Shown here: in pieces, positions 1 through 8,162 of the stretch
Layout: every line of letters begins with the position of its first letter
How positions within the stretch are numbered: position 1 is the stretch's first letter
Assembly: GCA_003388505.1 (NCBI GenBank)
Contig: QQVO01000015.1
Location: forward strand, 319,501-383,500
Direction: 5' to 3'
Source of the DNA: Planctomycetota bacterium
GTDB lineage: Bacteria > Planctomycetota > Planctomycetia > Planctomycetales > Planctomycetaceae
Length of the DNA: 64,000 nt
Notes under the pieces: model-generated
The model's database searches: none
The model's input: only the letters and a program-made list of their open reading frames with translations
What the model was told of the DNA's origin: nothing
Made by a program: the position numbers and the translations under genes

Positions 1-449
1 GCGAACCGCCGTTCCCGGCGAAGTGCGGTTTCGGTCCGCTTGCGATCGGTCATGTCGCGGACGATGCCTGTAAACAGCCGCCTGTCGCCGACTCGAACTT
101 CGCTGACCGCCAGATCGATGGGAAACACGGCGCCGTCGCTCCGCAGCGCTTCGACCTCCCGGCCGATCCCGATAATGTGTCGCTCACCGGTCTCCAGGTA
201 GCGCCGCAGGTAGCCGTCGTGCTCGGCGGCATACGGCGCGGGCATCAGCATGCTGATGTTGCTTCCGATCAACTCGTCCGCCGCGTAACCGAAGATGCGC
301 GCCGTGGCCGCGTTGGCGAGACAGATGGTTCCGGCCTCGTCGATCGTGATGACCCCGTCCACGACCGTGTTGAGTACGGCTTCCAGAATTGCCGGGGAGG
401 CCCCCTCACTGCGGGCGACCGACCGCAAATTGGGATTCTGCTCACTCAT
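1..449 (-). CDS. PAS-domain sensor protein (3' end outside window)
   Basis: The visible part begins with about ten residues and continues as one PAS domain: a VVDGVITID start, the IFGYAADELIG helix, then NISMLMP and a GERHIIGIGREVEA segment as in FixL-type oxygen-sensing PAS domains, ending in the usual FTGIVRDMTDRKR PAC tail. The frame stays open to the left edge, so an output domain (histidine kinase or GGDEF) probably follows but is not visible. The start at 449 is preferred; an in-frame ATG at 473 is also possible. It lies about 60 bases downstream of a universal stress protein gene on the same strand, so co-transcription is likely. FixL-like oxygen or redox sensing is an inference from the sequence style; the heme ligand was not verified. 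Confidence 0.8.
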   Translation of the reverse strand, partial: MSEQNPNLRSVARSEGASPAILEAVLNTVVDGVITIDEAGTICLANAATARIFGYAADELIGSNISMLMPAPYAAEHDGYLRRYLETGERHIIGIGREVEALRSDGAVFPIDLAVSEVRVGDRRLFTGIVRDMTDRKRTETALRRERRF

Positions 450-508
450 CGCGAATTCCAATCGTGAGATCATCGCCACCGCCAACGGGACTGGCGGACA
501 CGCCGCCT

Positions 509-955
509 TCACTTCACCATCAGCACGGGACAGGCGCAGAGGATCGACACCTGGTAACTGACCGTCGTCAGGCTCTTGACCGGCTGGTCCGCATCAACCG
601 GATGCGAACTCAGAACAACGAGGTCGACATCCCGGTCGCGGGAAAACTTCACGATCTCATGCACCCGCTTGCCGCGCCAGACCTTGTACTCAACGTCCAG
701 CCCGGCGGCTTCGAATCGCTGTGAGACCGATTCGAGTTCGCTTTCCGCCCGCGCCTCGAGTTGACCGTAGAATTCCTCCAGTTCGCGATCGACCGAATCT
801 TCATCGTCCGGGGACGTTTCGATCCGTTCCACGACGTGCAGCAGACTCGTCCGGGCTCGATTCTGACTGGCCAGTTCAAAGGCAACGTCCAGCGCCATTC
901 GATTTTTGCTGCTGAAGTCGAGCGGCACCAGAATATGCTGGAATCGGGGAAGCAT
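509..955 (-). CDS. Universal stress protein, non-ATP-binding type
   Basis: This UspA-fold protein of about 148 residues opens with the typical ILVPLDFSS strand-loop and ends with the CPVLMVK strand. The C-terminal G-2X-G-9X-G(S/T) nucleotide-binding motif of ATP-binding Usp proteins is absent: the loop reads LSSHPVDADQP. It is therefore probably of the UspA subtype that does not bind ATP. The ATG at 955 is chosen because a strong AAGGAGGAGA lies just upstream; a GTG codon directly before it is the alternative. It sits between the APH/AAA fusion gene (48 bases upstream) and the PAS sensor, all on the minus strand, which suggests a stress-response operon. Confidence 0.9.
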   Translation of the reverse strand: MLPRFQHILVPLDFSSKNRMALDVAFELASQNRARTSLLHVVERIETSPDDEDSVDRELEEFYGQLEARAESELESVSQRFEAAGLDVEYKVWRGKRVHEIVKFSRDRDVDLVVLSSHPVDADQPVKSLTTVSYQVSILCACPVLMVK

Positions 956-1006
956 CACTCTCCTCCTTCTCGCGCCTCGACGAGTCGTTTCCGAAAACTC
1001 CCGCGG

Positions 1007-2533
1007 TCACACCCCCTGCGGTGTGACTCGGTGCACAAACGGTCGTTCCTCATCCATCAGCGGATCCTGCGACTGCAATTGTGCAGCGAGCACCGCGTCG
1101 TCGGCGTCCGAACTATCGTGACCAACTCGACGTCGCTCCGCCAGCCGATCGCGGAGCACTCCTTCATCGACGGCAAAATCGAGAATCTCAAACGGCGCCC
1201 GAAATCTGTCGGCCAGTTGCCGGAAACGATTCCGTTCCGCCGCGTCCAGAAACGTCGCGTCGACGATCGCGGGAAACCCGGCGGCGAGTATCTGTTCGGC
1301 ACACTCGGCCAGCCGTGTGTAAGTTCGTCTCGTCCATTCCTCCGTATAAATGCCGCTGCCGGGCGCCGCAGACGCGTCGGCCGAGGCCGGAAGTCCGGCC
1401 AGCCGCTTCCGCTCCACGTCCGAACGCACGCGGACGGCGCCTCGGGCCTCCAGCAGCGGCTGGGTGCCGGTTGTTTTTCCACTCCCCGACGGCCCGTGAG
1501 TGATGCTCAGGCGGGGCGATTCGCGGGCCGACTTCGCCTCGGCCAACCCGATGTACGCGCAGAGTTCCGCATCGGGGTCTTGTGACGGAGCCTCACCGCT
1601 GGAGTCCTGCGATCGTTTGATCGCTGTGACCTTCGCCCGCACAAGCGCCCGGTAGACGACGTAAAACCGGCAGACCGAAAGTCCGTTGTAGTCGCCGGCG
1701 CCGCTCAGGTAGGCGTCCAAGAACCGATGCGCCAGGTCGTCCCGTCCGCGGTGCATCAGATCCATCACGACAAAGCTCGCTTCGCTGATCACGTCCATCC
1801 AGCGAAACTCGTCGTTGAACTCAATGCCGTCGAACACGACGAGTCGATCGTCGTAGACCGCCATGTTTCCCAGATGCATGTCGCCGTGACATTCCCTTAC
1901 GCGTCCCGCCTGGCGCCTTTCGCTGAATCTCTCCGCACATCGCTCGTACTCGGCCGCCGTCCAGCCGCGCAGGCCTGCGATCGATTTACGCAGATCTTCG
2001 TTTTCAATAAGCCGCTCCAGTTCGTCGAAATTCTCAAACGCCTCCCGCCGGATCACGTCGGGCGTGCCGTAGCCGGAGGAAAGGTCTGCGGGTGGTTCGC
2101 TCTCATGAAACGCCGAGACGGTCGTCGCCAACTCGTCGATCCGTTCACGCGTGAGCGCACCGCGCTCAATCATCCGGCTGGCGAGGGATTCCTGAGGGAA
2201 TTCGCGCATGCGGACCGCGTACTCGATCACCGGCCCTTTGCCGCTCACCTGCGGGTGGTCGCGGGAACCGCAGATCGGAACGACGTCGAGATACAACTCC
2301 GCCGCGAGCCTCCGGTTCAGCCGGAGTTCCAGTTCGCAGCACTCGCGCCGCCGCTCCAGCGTCGAATAGTCGAGGAAATCGAGGCGAATCGGTTTCTTGA
2401 TCTTGTAGGCGTACTTCCCGGTGAGCACCACCCACGAAATGTGCGTCTCCAGCACACTTCGGTTGTTGACCGGATGCGGGAAGGCGTCCGATTGCAACAA
2501 CGACTGAATCAGGGTGGGCAACGTGTCACTCAT
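1007..2533 (-). CDS. Aminoglycoside-phosphotransferase-like / AAA ATPase fusion protein
   Basis: A two-domain cytoplasmic protein of about 508 residues. The N-terminal half is an APH/choline-kinase-like fold with the Brenner motif CHGDMHLGN (residues about 215-223) and a following FDGIEF metal-binding segment. The C-terminal third is a P-loop kinase-like AAA_33 domain with Walker A GPSGSGKTT (about 347-355). This fusion is a known widespread family (bifunctional aminoglycoside phosphotransferase/ATP-binding protein) whose substrate is unknown; antibiotic resistance should not be assumed. An ATG at 2533 is preferred over the GTG at 2554, although neither has a clear Shine-Dalgarno. It is first in a minus-strand group with the Usp and PAS genes. 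Confidence 0.87.
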   Translation of the reverse strand: MSDTLPTLIQSLLQSDAFPHPVNNRSVLETHISWVVLTGKYAYKIKKPIRLDFLDYSTLERRRECCELELRLNRRLAAELYLDVVPICGSRDHPQVSGKGPVIEYAVRMREFPQESLASRMIERGALTRERIDELATTVSAFHESEPPADLSSGYGTPDVIRREAFENFDELERLIENEDLRKSIAGLRGWTAAEYERCAERFSERRQAGRVRECHGDMHLGNMAVYDDRLVVFDGIEFNDEFRWMDVISEASFVVMDLMHRGRDDLAHRFLDAYLSGAGDYNGLSVCRFYVVYRALVRAKVTAIKRSQDSSGEAPSQDPDAELCAYIGLAEAKSARESPRLSITHGPSGSGKTTGTQPLLEARGAVRVRSDVERKRLAGLPASADASAAPGSGIYTEEWTRRTYTRLAECAEQILAAGFPAIVDATFLDAAERNRFRQLADRFRAPFEILDFAVDEGVLRDRLAERRRVGHDSSDADDAVLAAQLQSQDPLMDEERPFVHRVTPQGV

Positions 2534-2903
2534 ACGAAATCGGTTCTGCTGCACGAAGCATGCCCGACGCGCCGATCACACCGTGCGCATTTTACACGAA
2601 GCGGGCCGTCCCGAGTGGGATCAACGCCCGGCCGCAACGTCGATCTGCTGAAACTGCTTCGACCGGCACGCGGCGTGCATCGTCAGTTCTGCCGGATCGA
2701 ACGACTCCGGGGCAGCGTATTGAGTTCGGTATGGCTGCCTTGTGTCGTCAATGAAGCTACGATTGAGGCGACACTCGACAACGGGATCTGACGGGGAAGC
2801 TGGGGAGGCGAAACGCCGCAGGATTTCGGCCGAATCGAGACAGGGCGCGCGGATTCGCACATCAGTTCCCCGTCGCGCCCGTGAATAAGAAAGGGGGAAT
2901 CTG
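2534..2903. other. Divergent intergenic region
   Basis: About 370 bases separate the minus-strand APH/AAA gene from the plus-strand response regulator. It must hold promoters for both directions. I could not recognise a convincing promoter or structured RNA. The only clear signal is the GAAAGGGGG-type ribosome-binding site directly before the GTG start at 2904. Confidence 0.4.
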
Positions 2904-4274
2904 GTGCCAGCCGGACGTCCCATCGACCTGCTGATTGTCGAGGACGACGATGAGTTCCGCACGATGGCGGCTCAGTGGATGGGCCGCCAGGGTCACCGTG
3001 TGGACCAGGCCCCGAATGCGCAGGAAGCTCTCCGGCTCTGCGATCTCAAGCATTATGCCGTCGCGATCTGCGACATGAACCTGCCGGGGATCTCGGGACT
3101 GGAGTTTCTCCAGCGGATTCGAGGAGACAGCATCGACACCGAGGTCATCATTCTGACCGGCCAGGCGACGGTGCAGAACGCCGTCGAGGCCATGAAGCTC
3201 GGCGCGTCCGACTATCTGACAAAGCCCTTTCCGCTGTCGGAACTGGAACAGCGATGCCGGATGGCGGCCGAGCGCGGCCGCATGAAGCAGGAAAACCTGC
3301 AACTGAAAACGCTGCTGGAACGGGACCGCCCCGTTCCCAAACTGATCGGCGAATCCCGGGCGATGCGGGACGTGTGGCGGCTGGTCGAACGCGTCGGCCC
3401 CACCGACAAAGCCGTGCTGATTCAGGGTGACAGCGGAACAGGTAAGGAACTCGTCGCCCGCGCCATCCAGCGTCACAGTCTCCGCCTGGACAAACCGTTT
3501 GTCACCGTGAACTGCGCCGCTCTGCCCGAACAGCTCGTCGAGAGTGAACTGTTCGGGCATGAGAAGGGATCGTTCACCGGCGCAACCGGCACGAAGCCCG
3601 GACTGTTCGAGGTGGCCGACGGCGGCACGTTGTTCATCGACGAAATCGGAGAACTGGCGCCGGGACTGCAACCAAAGTTGCTGCGGGTGCTCGAAGACGG
3701 TTCACTCAGACGCGTCGGATCGCACCAGGAACGGCGCGTCGATGTGCGTCTCATCGCCGCGACCAACCGGGATCTGCAGCAGGAAGTCGAAAACGGTTGC
3801 TTCCGCGAAGACCTGTATTATCGGATCAACGTCATGTCGCTCTACCTGCCTCCCCTCACGGAGCGACGGGAGGATGTCTCTCCGTTGATCGATCATTTCC
3901 TGCCTGAAGGGTGGCAGATCGAACAGGACGCGCGGGACGCCATGCTTTCCTATCATTGGCCTGGCAATGTTCGGCAGTTGATCAACACCATCGAGCGAGC
4001 GAATATATTGGCGGACGACCAGACCATCACGATCGACGACCTTCCCCGCGAAGTCGCCGCTGCGGCCGATTCCCCTCATCACGCGGTGGATGCCAGTGCC
4101 GTACACATAGCGACGGGATCGCGCAAACTGGACGACCTTCAGCGGGCACATATCCTCTCCGTGCTCGAGGAGGAGCAGGGAAACAAAGCGCGCACGGCGC
4201 GGGCTCTTGGAATTCATCGCAGAAAACTGTACCGCTTGCTGGACCGCTATGAGATTGACTTGAAGCGGGGATAG
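2904..4274 (+). CDS. NtrC-family sigma-54-dependent response regulator
   Basis: 456 residues with the full NtrC order. The receiver domain has its acidic pocket at IVEDDDEF, phosphoacceptor D57 in ICDMNLPG, T85 and K107. The central AAA+ domain has Walker A GDSGTGKE (175-182), a GSFTGA loop (222-227, a variant of GAFTGA) and Walker B GTLFIDEIGE. A Fis-type helix-turn-helix closes the C-terminus (GNKARTARALGIHRRKLYRLL). It is expected to activate RNA polymerase with sigma-54 after phosphorylation. The start is GTG with a strong AAGGGGG upstream. No histidine kinase is adjacent; the cut PAS protein at 1-449 is a possible partner, though divergently placed. The usp gene follows 148 bases downstream. 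Confidence 0.95.
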   Translation: MPAGRPIDLLIVEDDDEFRTMAAQWMGRQGHRVDQAPNAQEALRLCDLKHYAVAICDMNLPGISGLEFLQRIRGDSIDTEVIILTGQATVQNAVEAMKLGASDYLTKPFPLSELEQRCRMAAERGRMKQENLQLKTLLERDRPVPKLIGESRAMRDVWRLVERVGPTDKAVLIQGDSGTGKELVARAIQRHSLRLDKPFVTVNCAALPEQLVESELFGHEKGSFTGATGTKPGLFEVADGGTLFIDEIGELAPGLQPKLLRVLEDGSLRRVGSHQERRVDVRLIAATNRDLQQEVENGCFREDLYYRINVMSLYLPPLTERREDVSPLIDHFLPEGWQIEQDARDAMLSYHWPGNVRQLINTIERANILADDQTITIDDLPREVAAAADSPHHAVDASAVHIATGSRKLDDLQRAHILSVLEEEQGNKARTARALGIHRRKLYRLLDRYEIDLKRG

Positions 4275-4422
4275 AGCAGATTGCTCAACTACAGACCCCG
4301 GCAAGCGGTTGTCGGCCTGTCGAGCCGGAGACTCCGCGAGGCAGATCGTAAACACCAATTCGTCGAGTGCGACAGCCGCGGCGGGTGATCGACCAGCGAC
4401 ACAACTCCACAGAGGCAGACCT

Positions 4423-4890
4423 ATGATCAAGCTCGAACAGATCCTGGTTCCCACCGACTTCAGCGAATTCGGCGGCACGGCGCTCAAGTACGGCTGTGAA
4501 TTCGCTTCCCGCTTCGGCGCTCGCCTCCACTTGCTGCACGTCGTGGAAGACAACTTCGCTTTCGTCCCTGACGGTGGACTCGTGATCGGCGCCGAATTGA
4601 TCGTCGAGACGAAACAGGCGGCCGAGAAAGCGCTCGAACAGTTGCCCGAACAGGACTGGTTGCCGGACGGCCGCGACCAGGTGCAGCGTTCCGTCGTGCA
4701 GGGGACTCCGTTCGTTGAGATTGTCCGCTACGCCAGGACGAACGAGATCGACCTGATCATCGTCGGCAGCCACGGCCGAAGCGGCCTCTCTCACATGCTG
4801 CTGGGCAGCGTCGCCGAGCGCGTGGTCCGCAAAGCCCCCTGCCCGGTCCTCACCGTACGCCCCGGCCAGCATGAGTTCGTGATGCCGTAG
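4423..4890 (+). CDS. Universal stress protein, ATP-binding type
   Basis: 155 residues. It starts IKLEQILVPTDFSEF and carries the full nucleotide-binding signature G-2X-G-9X-G-S in GSHGRSGLSHMLLGS, followed by CPVLTVR. This predicts ATP binding, unlike the other Usp at 509-955. The start ATG at 4423 has AGAGGCAG upstream; the longer open frame upstream looks non-coding. It follows the NtrC-type regulator and precedes the VIT1-like transporter, so these may respond to the same stress, but no shared regulatory site was identified. Confidence 0.93.
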   Translation: MIKLEQILVPTDFSEFGGTALKYGCEFASRFGARLHLLHVVEDNFAFVPDGGLVIGAELIVETKQAAEKALEQLPEQDWLPDGRDQVQRSVVQGTPFVEIVRYARTNEIDLIIVGSHGRSGLSHMLLGSVAERVVRKAPCPVLTVRPGQHEFVMP

Positions 4891-4944
4891 AGCGCGTTTC
4901 AATCGAGCGCTTTGCAGATCTGTGTTTGTGCTGAGGGGTCAGGT

Positions 4945-4970
4945 TCGCCGGAGTTCGTCATCTCCGGCGA
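4945..4970 (+). terminator. Hairpin, possible terminator of the usp gene
   Basis: A perfect 9-bp stem (TCGCCGGAG paired with CTCCGGCGA) with an 8-nt loop lies 55 bases after the usp stop codon. There is no U-tract after it, so intrinsic termination is uncertain; it may be a REP-type hairpin. Confidence 0.35.
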
Positions 4971-5003
4971 AGTGGCGGGTCGAGAGTCAAGGGGTCGCTA
5001 ATG

Positions 5004-5019
5004 GCTATTGGCCAATAGC
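5004..5019. repeat. 16-bp perfect palindrome with TGGCCAAT core
   Basis: GCTATTGGCCAATAGC is its own reverse complement, and TATTGG follows at once, continuing the pattern. Related TGGCCAAT units occur at 29285-29292 and 29299-29306, also between genes. It overlaps the region just before the transporter start. Confidence 0.6.
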
Positions 5020-5093
5020 TATTGGCGCGCTTGCATCCGCAAACCAGGAACGGATCGTTCTCAGGGCCACATACCGAACTGCAAAGCGCTCTC

Positions 5094-5870
5094 GTGACTC
5101 TCACTCCCCCGCATGACGGGCCCACGCTTGAATCGCTCAAAGCCGGTCATACGCCGGCGGCAATCGCCGCGCGGCTCGACCGGGGCCGCGAGCCAAGCTA
5201 TCTCCGCGACTTCGTGTATGGCGCGATCGACGGGACGATCACCACGTTTGCCGTTGTTTCGGGAGTGGCCGGCGCCGGTCTCTCGGCCAATGTCATCCTG
5301 ATCCTTGGCGTCGCCAATCTGCTCGCTGACGGCTTCAGCATGGCCGCCAGCAACTTCCTGGGCACTCGTGCAGAGGAACAGCAGCGCGAGAAGACGCGAC
5401 GGATGGAGGAACGGCACATCGCTGAGGTTCCCGACGGCGAACGCGAGGAGGTCCGACAGGTGTTTGCCCGGCAGGGATTCGAGGGGGAACAACTGGAGCA
5501 CATCGTCGACGTGATCACGGCCGACCGGGAACGTTGGGTTGAAACAATGATCAAGGAAGAACACGGACTTCCGCTCGCCGGTCCGGCGCCGCTGCGGGCG
5601 GCCCTCGCCACCTTGCTGGCATTCATCCTGATCGGCGCCGTGCCGCTCCTCCCGTTCCTGTTCGGGATCGTCACGGGGCGGGCGGTTTCCGGCGCCTTCG
5701 TCTGGAGCACGGCGCTGACGCTCGTTGCTTTCTTCGCCGTCGGGGCGGCGAAGTCGCGCTTCGTGCAGCAACGCTGGGTCACCGCCGGCCTGGAGACCCT
5801 GGCGATCGGTGGTCTCGCTGCGGCAATCGCCTATGTTTGCGGCGTGATCCTGGGCAGCATCGTTGAGTGA
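5094..5870 (+). CDS. VIT1/CCC1-family iron/manganese transporter
   Basis: About 258 residues. The family signatures are clear: YGAIDGTITTFAVVSG in the first membrane helix and NLLADGFSMAASNFLGT in the second. A charged cytosolic region rich in Glu and Met follows (about residues 85-155), as in the metal-binding domain of vacuolar iron transporters, and then three C-terminal membrane helices. Members move Fe(II) or Mn(II) out of the cytosol. The start is uncertain: GTG at 5094 fits the family length, while a TTG at 5022 would add 24 residues encoded across the repeat-rich leader. Proximity to stress genes suggests a role in metal or oxidative stress (inference). Confidence 0.9.
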   Translation: MTLTPPHDGPTLESLKAGHTPAAIAARLDRGREPSYLRDFVYGAIDGTITTFAVVSGVAGAGLSANVILILGVANLLADGFSMAASNFLGTRAEEQQREKTRRMEERHIAEVPDGEREEVRQVFARQGFEGEQLEHIVDVITADRERWVETMIKEEHGLPLAGPAPLRAALATLLAFILIGAVPLLPFLFGIVTGRAVSGAFVWSTALTLVAFFAVGAAKSRFVQQRWVTAGLETLAIGGLAAAIAYVCGVILGSIVE

Positions 5871-5973
5871 CAGGGGCAATTGCGTGCGGCGGCGGGAGGC
5901 GATTCCTTGACGGAACGCTGAGGACGTGCTCCGAACGCCGGCGTTGCGAAATGCGGAACTCGCCCGACGTGCT

Positions 5974-6309
5974 TCATCGCTCTTCGGGATTCCTTCCGTT
6001 GGTCGTCTTGCGGTCGATCGGGTCCAGGATCTTTTCAAGCGTCGAAACGGCTCCGCTCCAACTTGAAAACTCTGCAGGGTTCGCTTCCAGCCTCTGGCGG
6101 AGTTCTTGTAACTGGAGCCGGCAGGCGGAGGGCTCCGCCGGTTGTGCGTCGTCATCCCTGGCCGTCGGCGCCTCCTCGGCTCGGGGTGATCGTTCGGCCA
6201 GCGTCTGACGAATCAGTTCCACCCGGGCTCCCAACTCGCCGAATCTCGGTTGCCCCAGTTGTTCGACTTCGCGGGCCCAGGTACGCACCTCTTCGATCAA
6301 CTCCTGCAC
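5974..6309 (-). CDS. Small charged, probably coiled-coil hypothetical protein
   Basis: 111 residues from a GTG at 6309. The sequence is rich in Glu, Arg, Gln and Leu (VQELIEEVRTWAREVEQLG, RLQLQELRQRLE) and looks largely helical; no known domain is recognised. It overlaps the last 13 bases of the upstream minus-strand gene in another frame and has only a weak ribosome-binding site. It may be a translationally coupled separate gene, or the C-terminal part of the upstream protein displaced by a frameshift. The continuous open frame without a good ATG leaves both options open. Confidence 0.5.
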   Translation of the reverse strand: MQELIEEVRTWAREVEQLGQPRFGELGARVELIRQTLAERSPRAEEAPTARDDDAQPAEPSACRLQLQELRQRLEANPAEFSSWSGAVSTLEKILDPIDRKTTNGRNPEER

Positions 6310-7229
6310 TTTGCCTGTGCTTTCGGTGGTTGGCCGCCTTCTTCGGGGCCGGCATCGAGAAGTTCGGAGACGCCTGCCTTCCGCATCCCGTTCGCCGTGG
6401 CCTTCGCTCGATCGGCAGCCGCCTGGTCCCCGATATGCTTCACGAGCAGCGTATGCAATGTCGTGGCATCCACATGTGCCTGCTGTGAGTTGAACCGGTA
6501 TCGCTCGGCCGGTGCACGGGTGAGAAACGCATGGGCCGAAGGCGTCAGCCACGCATCCCTCGCGCCTCGCACGAGGCGCTCCGCGAAGCGGCGAAAATTG
6601 ACTGTCGCCGAGTCTCCCTTGGCGTCGCCGAGCCCGGCGTAGTTCATTTCCCTGTGGTCGATGCGCAGGGCGTGATCAGGATTCGCACAGATAATCCACA
6701 TTTCTGCGCCGGACTGAGTCGCCTCGTCCGTGACCAGCGGCTTCGAATGCGGCGCTGCCCACACCGATGTGCGGTCCGCAACGTAGCGGCGCACAAGATC
6801 GAGCGGCACGTCCGCGATGCTGATGACCGAAATGCGGTCCCACTCGATGCGGTCCACAATCTTCCCGGTGGCGCCGACGACTTCCAGTCCGCGTTCCGTC
6901 AGATCAACCCGATGGACCGTGTTCGTCGGTGAGAGCTGCGGCAATTTCGACTCGGGGAACGCGGCCGCCTCGATGCCCAGTGACCGGATGGCCGCGGCGG
7001 CGCGCCGGGCCTGATCCGCCGTCAACCACTCGGGGAGGATTCCGGGTAGCGAATGCAGAGCGATTCTGGCGTCGATGGGATTGAACGCCAGACACCGCCG
7101 CAGCTCGCGCAGCAGCGCGTCTCGATCATCCGGTGCGGCAAAGACTGTGAGCCGCCACCGCCCCTCCCCTGGACGGCGCTCCTTCGCATTGGGCCCCGGC
7201 ACTGCATTCCGGTTCTCTTGTTGCAACAT
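6297..7229 (-). CDS. Hypothetical planctomycete protein with a nuclease/regulator-like composition
   Basis: 310 residues from the ATG at 7229, which follows a strong GGAGGCAGCC; an in-frame ATG at 7274 lacks a good site. The protein has no signal peptide and no membrane segment. An N-terminal region (RWRLTVFAAPDDRDALLRELR, then LPEWLTADQA) could be a repeated alpha/beta module similar to ribosomal-protein-L7/L12-type adaptor folds, but I do not recognise the family. Its end overlaps the start of the small coiled-coil gene. Function unknown. Confidence 0.75.
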   Translation of the reverse strand: MLQQENRNAVPGPNAKERRPGEGRWRLTVFAAPDDRDALLRELRRCLAFNPIDARIALHSLPGILPEWLTADQARRAAAAIRSLGIEAAAFPESKLPQLSPTNTVHRVDLTERGLEVVGATGKIVDRIEWDRISVISIADVPLDLVRRYVADRTSVWAAPHSKPLVTDEATQSGAEMWIICANPDHALRIDHREMNYAGLGDAKGDSATVNFRRFAERLVRGARDAWLTPSAHAFLTRAPAERYRFNSQQAHVDATTLHTLLVKHIGDQAAADRAKATANGMRKAGVSELLDAGPEEGGQPPKAQAKCRS

Positions 7230-7342
7230 GGCTGCCTCCAACTCGTCCCGCCGAAGCCGAGCAATCGGCAACATGGGCGCCGCAGTGCGGAAGGTCGAAA
7301 ACAGAACTCGCCGAAGTTATCGTGCCGTCTGTCCCGATGGAA

Positions 7343-7822
7343 TCACCGCGAATCGGGCTGCTCTGCGACCATGATTCCCCGCACGAAGTTATGGCATTCA
7401 ATGCAACTCATCGTCGCGTCGACCCACTTGAGCGTGGCCCGGTCCATGTTCTCCTTTTCCGCCGCTTCGACGAGTTGCTGTGTGGTGGCCTGAAAGTCTC
7501 CGCTGAACTGGCGGTAAACGGCGTCATTCATGACCCGCCAGCGTTCACTGTTGCTGATCGAGTTCATCCTGGTCGCGCCTTCCTTGACCATGTCGAAATC
7601 GTCCGTGCAGAGGCCCTCCAGGACCATGTTCGACGCTTCCAACTTCTGTCGCATAAAATCCCGCAGCGGCAGATCGTCCCGTCCCGAGTCCTCTTGAGAC
7701 GGATCGGCTTTCCGGTCATCCTTCGCCTGGTCAGCGGCTCGCGTCGGCAACACACGCCCTCCGGCGAGAATCAATGCCAAGGCGATTCCTCCGCACAAGA
7801 CGGCAAACAGTTTGCGCTTCAT
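7343..7822 (-). CDS. Secreted monoheme cytochrome, class II (c'/c556)-like
   Basis: 159 residues. An N-terminal signal peptide (MKRKLFAVLCGGIALALILAG) is followed by a charged linker and a mostly helical domain. The single heme motif CIECH is at residues 140-144, near the C-terminus, which is the arrangement of class II cytochromes (four-helix c' and c556) and not of class I. Met66 is a possible axial ligand. The ATG at 7822 follows AAGGAGCACC. It is expected in the periplasm as an electron carrier; its partner is not visible in this window. Confidence 0.8.
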   Translation of the reverse strand: MKRKLFAVLCGGIALALILAGGRVLPTRAADQAKDDRKADPSQEDSGRDDLPLRDFMRQKLEASNMVLEGLCTDDFDMVKEGATRMNSISNSERWRVMNDAVYRQFSGDFQATTQQLVEAAEKENMDRATLKWVDATMSCIECHNFVRGIMVAEQPDSR

Positions 7823-8162
7823 TGAGGTGCTCCTTGAGAGAACGAATCCTGATCGCCGACCGTTCCGCAAAGCCTGTGCCGTTTTCCGGTTGCCCGGAGG
7901 CGTCCCGGCGATGCTGGACCTGCCGCGTTCCGTACCGGGGAAGCCGATCCGGCAGCGGCGGGAACCGCGCGAGCGCGTCAATCCGCACAACTGTGCGTCT
8001 ATGGCCCTCAATCTGGATCCCGGTCCGCGACTTACCGGCCGAGCCACCCTGTTGATTCAGCGGCAACATGCACTGGATCGCGGGAAACCCCTGCCAACTC
8101 GTTCGCTCAGTTTCTTGAGGCAAAAGGTCGACAACGAGAGCGGTTGCTTTGGAGACGTATGG
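7823..8162. other. Divergent intergenic region
   Basis: 340 bases between the minus-strand cytochrome gene and the plus-strand HAD gene. Open frames cross it in several phases but none has a ribosome-binding site or a recognisable product. I see no structured element; promoters for both neighbours should lie here. Confidence 0.35.

Larger units (their letters stand above)
4905..5091. repeat. Intergenic segment bounded by 13-bp inverted repeats
   Basis: GAGCGCTTTGCAG at 4905-4917 recurs as its exact reverse complement at 5079-5091, enclosing about 160 bases. Inside lie a perfect 9-bp hairpin (4945-4970) and a 16-bp perfect palindrome (5004-5019). The 12-base core CTGCAAAGCGCT also occurs at 9065-9076, so it is a dispersed motif. 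This could be a small non-autonomous element or a pair of REP-like units between the usp and transporter genes. No target-site duplication was identified. Confidence 0.45.

Noticed and set aside
1727-2791. 354-codon open frame on the plus strand
   Set aside because: Antisense to the APH/AAA gene and continues into the intergenic region; no domain or ribosome-binding site.
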